Source: Aquifex aeolicus
Lineage (GTDB): Bacteria > Aquificota > Aquificia > Aquificales > Aquificaceae
Length of the DNA stretch: 5,209 bases
Reading direction: 5' to 3'
NCBI GenBank assembly: GCA_015661465.1
Contig: DQVZ01000036.1
Coordinates: forward strand, 1-5,209
The position numbers were made by a program, and so were the translations under genes. Positions 1 to 4,386 of this stretch are shown piece by piece. Numbering within the stretch: the first letter of the stretch is position 1; every line of letters begins with the position of its first letter. The notes under the pieces were generated by a model. The model did not search any database, was not told where the DNA came from, and saw only the letters and a list, made by a program, of their open reading frames with translations.

Positions 1-140
1 ATATCGGGAACCGGTGTACCGTATTTAATTTCAACCACTTTAGGCTCTATATATACTGGTTTTACAATTTCATAAACCACATACCCTGTAGCACCCAGTA
101 CCATGAGCAGATAAAAGAAGGAGAAAAGAAGTTTCCTCAA
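1..140 (-). CDS. N-terminus of a membrane-anchored envelope protein, possibly MltG-like endolytic transglycosylase (partial)
   Basis: The gene runs off the low-coordinate edge, so only the first 46 codons are visible. The start is TTG at 140-138, chosen because it overlaps the tlyA stop in a TTGA arrangement and follows the strong Shine-Dalgarno at 155-145. The protein opens with MRKLLFSFFYLLMVLGATGY, a basic residue pair followed by one hydrophobic helix (about residues 4-23) and then an extracytoplasmic segment. Around residues 36-46 it reads VVEIKYGTPVPD. This recalls the LysM-like opening of the MltG/YceG family, where a beta strand is followed by a G-[ST] turn and a helix. MltG cuts nascent glycan strands of peptidoglycan at the outer face of the inner membrane. 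The identity is an inference from one short stretch; any other signal-anchored envelope protein remains possible. Coupling to tlyA by overlap suggests co-translation. Confidence 0.7.
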   Translation of the reverse strand, partial: MRKLLFSFFYLLMVLGATGYVVYEIVKPVYIEPKVVEIKYGTPVPD

Positions 141-913
141 TTAACCTCCTCCTTTAAAGCCCTATTAACGGCCTCTTCTATATTAATTTCGCTCCCTCTT
201 TTACTTGCAAGAACGAAAAACTCTTCGTTTCCCTTAGTTCCCCTAGGTCTTGCCTTTGTAATTCCAAGAATCTTAAACCCTTCATTCTTTAGGAAATTTA
301 TCACTTTCTCTAGAGCTTCCCTTTTATGTTCTATTTCTCTCACTATTCCCTTTTTAACTTTCCTGGGACACAATTCAAATTGAGGCTTTACGAGAACTAA
401 AAGAAAACCCTCTTCCTTTATAAAAGGAGATATGGAAGGAAGTACTTTTGTAGAAGAAATGAAAGAAACATCGCAGGTGATTATATCTACTTTCTCCGGA
501 ATGTGCCTGTTTGTAAGTTTTCTTGCATCTGTTTCTTCGTAGAGAATTACTCTCGGGTCATGCCTGAGTTTGTAGTCCATTTGTCCCCTTCCCACATCTA
601 CAGCGTAAACTTTTTGAACACCGTGCTTTAACATACAATCCGTAAAGCCTCCTGTGGAAGAACCCACATCAAGAGCTATTTTTCCTTTCAAATCAAGATT
701 AAACTTTTTTATCGCCCACTCTAATTTTTCTCCTCCCCTCGATACATACTTAGGTAGCCCCCTTACTTCTACTTTTTCATCCCCTTTCAACTTATAGCTG
801 GGCTTATCTATAACCCTTCCGTTTACGAGAACTTGTCCTGCCATTATGACCGCCTGGGCTTTCTCACGGGAAGAAACCAATCCCATTTCGGTTAGGTATT
901 TATCAAGTCTCAT
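137..913 (-). CDS. tlyA: TlyA family 16S/23S rRNA (cytidine-2'-O)-methyltransferase
   Basis: The 258-residue protein is a SAM-dependent rRNA methyltransferase. In characterised members the target is the 2'-OH of C1920 in 23S rRNA, and in longer forms also C1409 in 16S rRNA. An S4 RNA-binding domain occupies about residues 1-55 (MRLDKYLTEMGLVSSREKAQ, then AGQVLVNG). A linker PKYVSRGGEKL at 54-64 leads to the Rossmann methyltransferase domain. Its SAM loop is LDVGSSTGGF (81-90), followed by AVDVGRGQMDYKLRHDPRV at 104-122. The motif CDVSFIS (147-153) supplies the catalytic Asp, VKPQFE (175-180) the catalytic Lys, and GNEEFF (228-233) the acidic residue near the C-terminus, consistent with a K-D-K-E RNA 2'-O-methyltransferase. 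Older names call the family hemolysin A; the methyltransferase role is better supported. It starts 22 bases after the yicC stop with no clear Shine-Dalgarno, and its TGA stop overlaps the next gene. Confidence 0.95.
   Translation of the reverse strand: MRLDKYLTEMGLVSSREKAQAVIMAGQVLVNGRVIDKPSYKLKGDEKVEVRGLPKYVSRGGEKLEWAIKKFNLDLKGKIALDVGSSTGGFTDCMLKHGVQKVYAVDVGRGQMDYKLRHDPRVILYEETDARKLTNRHIPEKVDIITCDVSFISSTKVLPSISPFIKEEGFLLVLVKPQFELCPRKVKKGIVREIEHKREALEKVINFLKNEGFKILGITKARPRGTKGNEEFFVLASKRGSEINIEEAVNRALKEEVN
145..155 (-). promoter_or_regulatory. Strong Shine-Dalgarno inside the tlyA 3' end
   Basis: On the minus strand this reads AAAGGAGGAGG, a near-perfect match to the anti-Shine-Dalgarno core, ending four bases before the TTG start at 140. 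It lies within the last codons of tlyA (Lys-Glu-Glu-Val). It decides the TTG start of the downstream gene over the in-frame ATG at codon 13, which would cut into the membrane helix. Confidence 0.8.
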
Positions 914-935
914 AAAAATTTAAAATAATTCTCAC

Positions 936-1784
936 TTATTCTACGTTCGCAGCTTGTTGCTTGATTTTATCTATCTCACTTTTTATCTCAACCGTGTACT
1001 CGGAAAAATCCGGAATCTTATTTCCAAGTGTGGTTATTTCCCTATGCATTTCTTGGGCGAGAAACTCTAACTTTTTACCTACTTCTCCATCTGCCTCGAG
1101 AAGTTTCTTAAACCTCTCTATATGGATTTTTAACCTTTGGACTTCTTCGTTTACATCGTATTTTTCAAGAAGAAACATGAGCTCGTTTAAGACCGTAGGA
1201 TGCTCCTCCGAAAGATTTAAAGCCTTAGCCCTTTCGAGTACTCTATTTTTGATTTTTTCTTTTATAAGCTCTTTATTTTTATCCAAAATATTTACGATTT
1301 CTTCAATTTTATTTACCCTTTCATGTAAATCCTTCTTTAGAGCTTCTCCCTCTTTTCTTCGGCTTTCTATTAAATCGTCTAAAGCTTTCCTCAAAGCTTC
1401 CAGAACAACACTTCTTAGTTCTTCATCTATTTCTATTTCCGCTTTTTCTGAATATCTCCAGGCGTAATCCAGAACTTTATCGTCGGAAGGCTGAAGATTT
1501 AACTCTTTTACAAGTTTTTTAAGCATTTTAACATTCGATTTGAGCTTTTCAACATCCACCGGCGGCTTTACAAGCTTCTGGTCTACGTCTACAAAGACTG
1601 TTATATTTCCTCTCTTCAATTTTCTCTTAATTTCATTCTTAATTTCCAGTTCTATGGGGACGATAAAAGGTGGTATTCTGATGGACATATCAAGCCCTTT
1701 ACCGTTTAAAGAACGCATCATTACAGTTACTTTCCAGTTTTCACTGTCCGCTTCACCTTTTCCGAAACCTGTCATACTGAACAT
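936..1784 (-). CDS. yicC: YicC family endoribonuclease-type protein
   Basis: The 282-residue protein belongs to the YicC family, which in E. coli has been shown to have endoribonuclease activity. The start was set at ATG 1784-1782, giving MFSMTGFGKG, because family members begin almost exactly with M-x-S-M-T-G-[FY]-G. The frame stays open upstream to a TTG at 1844, but those 20 extra residues have no family counterpart. The N-terminal YicC domain (about 1-155) contains VMMRSLNGKGLDMSIRIP (21-38) and RRKEGEALKKDL (142-153). The C-terminal DUF1732 part contains KYDVNEEVQRLKIHIERF (208-225), KKLEFLAQEMHREI (237-250) and a terminal IKSEIDKIKQQAANVE, all family hallmarks. Length is typical (about 290). 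No strong Shine-Dalgarno precedes the start. It is the first gene after the 176-base break below purM and probably heads a unit with tlyA. Exact RNA targets cannot be read from sequence. Confidence 0.93.
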   Translation of the reverse strand: MFSMTGFGKGEADSENWKVTVMMRSLNGKGLDMSIRIPPFIVPIELEIKNEIKRKLKRGNITVFVDVDQKLVKPPVDVEKLKSNVKMLKKLVKELNLQPSDDKVLDYAWRYSEKAEIEIDEELRSVVLEALRKALDDLIESRRKEGEALKKDLHERVNKIEEIVNILDKNKELIKEKIKNRVLERAKALNLSEEHPTVLNELMFLLEKYDVNEEVQRLKIHIERFKKLLEADGEVGKKLEFLAQEMHREITTLGNKIPDFSEYTVEIKSEIDKIKQQAANVE

Positions 1785-1832
1785 GAACTTTATTCTATTG
1801 GAAATTCTTTTAAAGGAATAAAATATTTTTGT

Positions 1833-2009
1833 ATGTCTGACCAATTTAAGTATGCAAGATTAAAAAGATGGGTGAGGATCATGACAATTATATTTTTTGC
1901 TTTGGTTATGATATACGCCTACTTCCATGTGAAAAGTAAAAAGAGAGTAAGGGGAGAGAGCTATACTATATCTACCGTTTTCGTTCCTTTTCTGATTTCT
2001 CCGAGATAA
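1833..2009 (+). CDS. Putative small single-helix membrane protein on the opposite strand (58 aa, or 42 aa from an internal start)
   Basis: This plus-strand reading frame is short. From ATG 1833 it predicts MSDQFKYARLKRWVR, a hydrophobic helix at about residues 16-33 (IMTIIFFALVMIYAYFHV), then a basic tail KSKKRVRGESY; the TAA stop is at 2007-2009. It occupies most of the otherwise empty 176-base gap between purM and yicC and overlaps the last 49 bases of purM tail to tail. All six arginines are AGA or AGG, as in the neighbouring genes. An internal ATG at 1881 (residue 17) has a better placed Shine-Dalgarno (GGTGAGG at 1871-1877) and would give a 42-residue peptide beginning directly with the helix. 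In shape it resembles small accessory subunits of respiratory complexes (one helix plus a basic tail, as in CcoQ-like peptides), but no homology is claimed. T-rich DNA yields hydrophobic stretches by chance, so it may not be a gene. Confidence 0.42.
   Translation: MSDQFKYARLKRWVRIMTIIFFALVMIYAYFHVKSKKRVRGESYTISTVFVPFLISPR
1871..1877 (+). promoter_or_regulatory. Candidate Shine-Dalgarno for the internal start of the small plus-strand ORF
   Basis: The bases GGTGAGG sit a few bases before ATG 1881, and GGTGA pairs with the 16S 3' end (5 bases of spacing). The upstream ATG at 1833 has only AAAGGA at 1812-1817, about 15 bases away, which is too far. This favours the 42-residue form if the ORF is translated. 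The motif also encodes Trp-Val-Arg of the longer form, so it may be coincidental. Confidence 0.35.
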
Positions 2010-2956
2010 AAAGCTCCATCAAGGAGCTCCAGAGTTTTTTGAGCTTCCTCTTTATCTACCACAATTATCATACCTACACCCATATTAAAGGTTCTGAACA
2101 TTTCTCTTTCTTCTATTTTTCCGAGCTTTTGTATCCATGCAAATACAGGGTTTTCGGGTATGTTTTTTTTGTAAACCACAGCCCTTAGATTCTCAGGAAG
2201 TATCCTTATTAAGTTTTCCGGTATTCCGCCGCCTGTAATGTGGGCAATTCCCTTTACTTTTACTCTTTTTTTGAGTTTTTTAATATCCCTTACGTATATT
2301 CTTGTGGGAGTGAGAAGTATCTCCGCTACGGTTTTCCCAAAGTCAGGGACAAAATCCGTATACTTTATACCGTTTAAATCGAGAACCTTTCTTATAAGGG
2401 AATAACCGTTGCTGTGAAATCCCGAAGATTTTAAACCTATTAGAACATCTCCTTCTTTTATATCTTTTCCGTCTATAACTTCTTCCTTTTCACAAAAGCC
2501 TATACAAAATCCCGCAAGGTCATAAACTCCCCCAGGGTAGAAATCTGGCATTTCCGCCGTTTCCCCTCCAGCCAAAATCACCTCTCCTTCCTTACATCCC
2601 TTTATTATTCCATCTATAATTTCCTTCATAACCTGAAGGTGTAGTTTTCCCGTGGCTATATAATCGAGGAATATAAAAGGGTCCGCTCCCGTAGTTATCA
2701 AATCGTTTACGTTCATGGCTACAAGGTCTATTCCCACCGTATCGTGTTTATTCACAGCTTGGGCTATTTTGAGTTTTGTTCCTACTCCGTCTGTTGTGGA
2801 GAAAATAACGGGATTTTTATAACCCTTTATCGGAAACCCGCTTGCAAATCCTCCAAACTCCGAGAGATTAAACTCATTCTTTACTTTTTCCTTTATATAG
2901 TTTACAAACTCGTTAGCTTTATCTATATCTACACCGGCAGATTTATAGGTGAGCAT
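1961..2956 (-). CDS. purM: Phosphoribosylformylglycinamidine cyclo-ligase (AIR synthetase)
   Basis: PurM catalyses the ATP-dependent closure of FGAM to 5-aminoimidazole ribonucleotide, the fifth step of de novo purine synthesis, in the cytoplasm as a homodimer. From ATG 2956 the product has 331 residues, normal for the family. Visible hallmarks are TYKSAGVDI (3-11), STTDGVGTKL (53-62), VGIDLVAMNVNDL (74-86), FLDYIATGKL (96-105), AGGETAEMPDFYPGGVYDLA (129-148), then LKSSGFHSNGYSLIRKV, IAHITGGGIPENL, and EMFRTFNMGVGM near the C-terminus. These cover the ATP-grasp-unrelated PurM/PurL ATP-binding fold and its C-terminal half. A GTG at 2962 overlaps the thpR stop as GTGA and would add two residues; ATG 2956 was preferred because the family begins close to the YK-x-AGVD motif. 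Neither start has a strong Shine-Dalgarno, so coupling to thpR translation is likely. No other pur gene is adjacent. Confidence 0.97.
   Translation of the reverse strand: MLTYKSAGVDIDKANEFVNYIKEKVKNEFNLSEFGGFASGFPIKGYKNPVIFSTTDGVGTKLKIAQAVNKHDTVGIDLVAMNVNDLITTGADPFIFLDYIATGKLHLQVMKEIIDGIIKGCKEGEVILAGGETAEMPDFYPGGVYDLAGFCIGFCEKEEVIDGKDIKEGDVLIGLKSSGFHSNGYSLIRKVLDLNGIKYTDFVPDFGKTVAEILLTPTRIYVRDIKKLKKRVKVKGIAHITGGGIPENLIRILPENLRAVVYKKNIPENPVFAWIQKLGKIEEREMFRTFNMGVGMIIVVDKEEAQKTLELLDGAFYLGEIRKGTKTVDIV
2012..2040 (+). terminator. Short inverted repeat with T-run, possible weak terminator between convergent purM and small ORF
   Basis: AGCTCC (2012-2017), loop ATCAA, and GGAGCT (2023-2028) form a 6-base-pair stem. 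On the plus strand CCAGAG and then six Ts (2035-2040) follow, just after the stop of the small plus-strand ORF. On the minus strand the stem runs straight into TTTTT (ending the GGAGCTTTTTATC stretch), within the last codons of purM. The structure could therefore act in either direction. Against it: the stem is short for a thermophile, the plus-strand T-run is six bases from the stem, and the bases also encode PurM residues ELLDGAFYL. Confidence 0.22.
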
Positions 2957-2958
2957 AC

Positions 2959-3525
2959 TCACGCCCCCAAGTAGAATTCTTCTACTACTGTGTATATCGG
3001 ACCTACAGAGGTAAGAGAGCTCGAGATGAGTGCTATCTTGTTTACCTCATCCTCTCCAAATTCTACCGTTCTGTATTTTCTCAGCAAATCACCCAGTGCT
3101 CTTCTATCTGCTCTTTTTATCCTGCATACGGTGACGTGAGGGACAAAGTTCTTCGAATTTTTTGGAATTATTCCTCTGCGTGCATTTAACCTTTCGACTT
3201 CTTTAGCCAGTTTTATCAGTCTGTTTGCTCCTTCCGATACTCCTATCCACAGAACCCTTGGATTTCTCGTATCGGGAAATACTCCCAAACTCTTATACTT
3301 TATTTTGAAAGGTATTGCTTTTTTGGCTATTTCTTGTAAGTTTTTTATTACTTCTAAGGCTTGGTCTTCATTTATTTCACCTAAAAACTGAAAGGTCATA
3401 TGAAGGTTTTGGGGTTCTACCCACTTTCCGGTAATTTTTGGGTTAATCTCTTCCCTTATTCTTTCCGAAACCTCATGGATGCGTTTGCTTGCAAAAAATC
3501 CCACGAAAGCTCTCACAACTTTCAT
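2959..3525 (-). CDS. thpR: RNA 2',3'-cyclic phosphodiesterase (2'-5' RNA ligase family)
   Basis: The 188-residue protein belongs to the 2H phosphoesterase superfamily, LigT/ThpR branch. Members open 2',3'-cyclic phosphates on RNA ends to 2'-phosphates and in vitro also join or cleave 2'-5' linkages; the physiological substrate is unsettled. Both catalytic H-x-T motifs are present: LHMTFQFLGE (41-50; H42, T44) and PHVTVCRIKR (129-138; H130, T132). Family-typical context includes KWVEPQN before the first motif, FPDTRNPRVLWIGV in the middle (83-96), and the closing strand SLTSVGPIYTVVEEF (170-184). Length is standard. ATG 3525 is six bases after the upstream stop, with no clear Shine-Dalgarno; GTG at codon 4 would give the family-like start MRAFVGFF and is a real alternative. 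The TGA stop abuts or overlaps purM. Confidence 0.93.
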   Translation of the reverse strand: MKVVRAFVGFFASKRIHEVSERIREEINPKITGKWVEPQNLHMTFQFLGEINEDQALEVIKNLQEIAKKAIPFKIKYKSLGVFPDTRNPRVLWIGVSEGANRLIKLAKEVERLNARRGIIPKNSKNFVPHVTVCRIKRADRRALGDLLRKYRTVEFGEDEVNKIALISSSLTSVGPIYTVVEEFYLGA

Positions 3526-3531
3526 TCTACA

Positions 3532-4386
3532 TCAATATAGAAGTGTTATAGGAGCGGAGTAAGCCATCAACCTTAGTCCAAAGTAGTAATTATGCCAGGA
3601 GAATTTATAGGAAAGTACTTTTACAGAATATTTCCCGGGATGTTTTATTTTCACCACGACTCTTTTAGTATCGTAAATCCTGTAAATTTCATCATTTCTG
3701 TATATGAGTATCAATACTTTATCTTGATTACTTTTTACATAAATCCTAAAAGGGTAAATTGTCGTTTCATTGGGATAATAAAAACTCTTAGGAGAATAGG
3801 CATAAATTTCCACGTGTTTTTTCCCGTTTACTATGATATTTTGTTCCAGGTCTAATCTTTCGGAGATACGCTTGTAGACCATATTCCTAGAATGGTCAAT
3901 GTTGAAATCTAAAAACTTTTTCTGAAGGTAAACATCATGAACCAGTACATTACACTCGCCAGTTTTTGGACTTAAGTGAAAATGGATTGTTCCGTACTCT
4001 TGTCCAATAAGTTTTCGCGGTAAATATTCAAATATGAAACTAAATAGTTTTTCTCTGAAACTTACTTCTGAAACGAATAGGAGATAGCATTGAGGTGATT
4101 TCATAACGTTTTTAAATATCCCCTTCTCTTCAAAAGGGAAAAAACCGTATACAGCATGGAGATTTAATCTTTCCATGAACTCCACAATTTCCTCGTCGGG
4201 ATACTCGTTTAACTTTACACCGAAGAGGTAAAAAATCTTTTGAACGTAAGGTTTCGGAGCTAATTTACCTTCGGGTATGTACGTTTCATAATAGGAAAAA
4301 GGAGTCAGATTATAGACTATAAAGCCAAAGATATAGAGGGAAATAAGAACCCCTAAAAGAGATTTAATACCCCTTAGGAGCCTCAT
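3532..4386 (-). CDS. Membrane-anchored protein with degenerate PHP-phosphoesterase-like architecture
   Basis: The product (284 residues) is not one I can name. It begins MRLLRGIKSLLGVLISLYIF, a basic start and one membrane helix (about 8-26), followed by an extracytoplasmic part. The C-terminal 80 residues look like a beta-sandwich: YPFRIYVKS, then VLILIYRNDEIYRIYD (224-239), HPGKYSVKVLSY (249-260) and AYSAPI (275-280). This pattern recalls the C-terminal domain of exported PHP-type phosphoesterases, which typically ends G-x-Y-R-V-E-V then Y-S-N-P-I. Residues 51-110 also follow the order of a PHP N-terminus (strand, then DEEIVEFMERLNLHAVYGFF at 64-83, then LLFVSEVSF at 102-110). However, the H-x-H and T-D-H metal ligands expected there are absent, and the protein is shorter than such enzymes. 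I infer a pseudoenzyme or structural relative. It shares 23 bases with the glycosyltransferase gene upstream and has a strong Shine-Dalgarno, suggesting an envelope role alongside it. Confidence 0.85.
   Translation of the reverse strand: MRLLRGIKSLLGVLISLYIFGFIVYNLTPFSYYETYIPEGKLAPKPYVQKIFYLFGVKLNEYPDEEIVEFMERLNLHAVYGFFPFEEKGIFKNVMKSPQCYLLFVSEVSFREKLFSFIFEYLPRKLIGQEYGTIHFHLSPKTGECNVLVHDVYLQKKFLDFNIDHSRNMVYKRISERLDLEQNIIVNGKKHVEIYAYSPKSFYYPNETTIYPFRIYVKSNQDKVLILIYRNDEIYRIYDTKRVVVKIKHPGKYSVKVLSYKFSWHNYYFGLRLMAYSAPITLLY

Noticed and set aside
961..1467. Long plus-strand reading frame opposite yicC (168 codons)
   Set aside because: It is Ser/Phe/Leu-rich, as expected of the complement of a Lys/Glu-rich gene, and lies fully inside well-supported yicC.
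1540..1821. Plus-strand reading frame of 93 codons opposite the start of yicC
   Set aside because: Antisense shadow of yicC with no motif and no convincing ribosome binding site.
1828..1857. Possible yicC promoter, TTGCAT and TACAAA separated by 18 bases on the minus strand
   Set aside because: Position is suitable (about 40 bases before ATG 1784), but only 3 of 6 and 4 of 6 consensus bases match, too weak to annotate.
1887..1892. Perfect TATAAT on the minus strand upstream of yicC
   Set aside because: No acceptable -35 element lies 16-18 bases upstream, and the bases also fall in the Thr-Ile-Ile codons of the small plus-strand ORF; such matches are common in AT-rich DNA.
2163..2170. Run of eight T (A8 in purM), forming A-AAA-AAC in the reading frame
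   Set aside because: Resembles a slippery site, but purM is intact on both sides, no stimulatory structure was seen and lysine codons explain it.
2744..2974. Plus-strand frame opposite the purM start
   Set aside because: Lies over conserved PurM N-terminal sequence; composition fits an antisense shadow.
3592..3855. Plus-strand frame of 87 codons opposite the PHP-like gene
   Set aside because: Antisense of a coherent gene with a good Shine-Dalgarno; no recognisable protein features.
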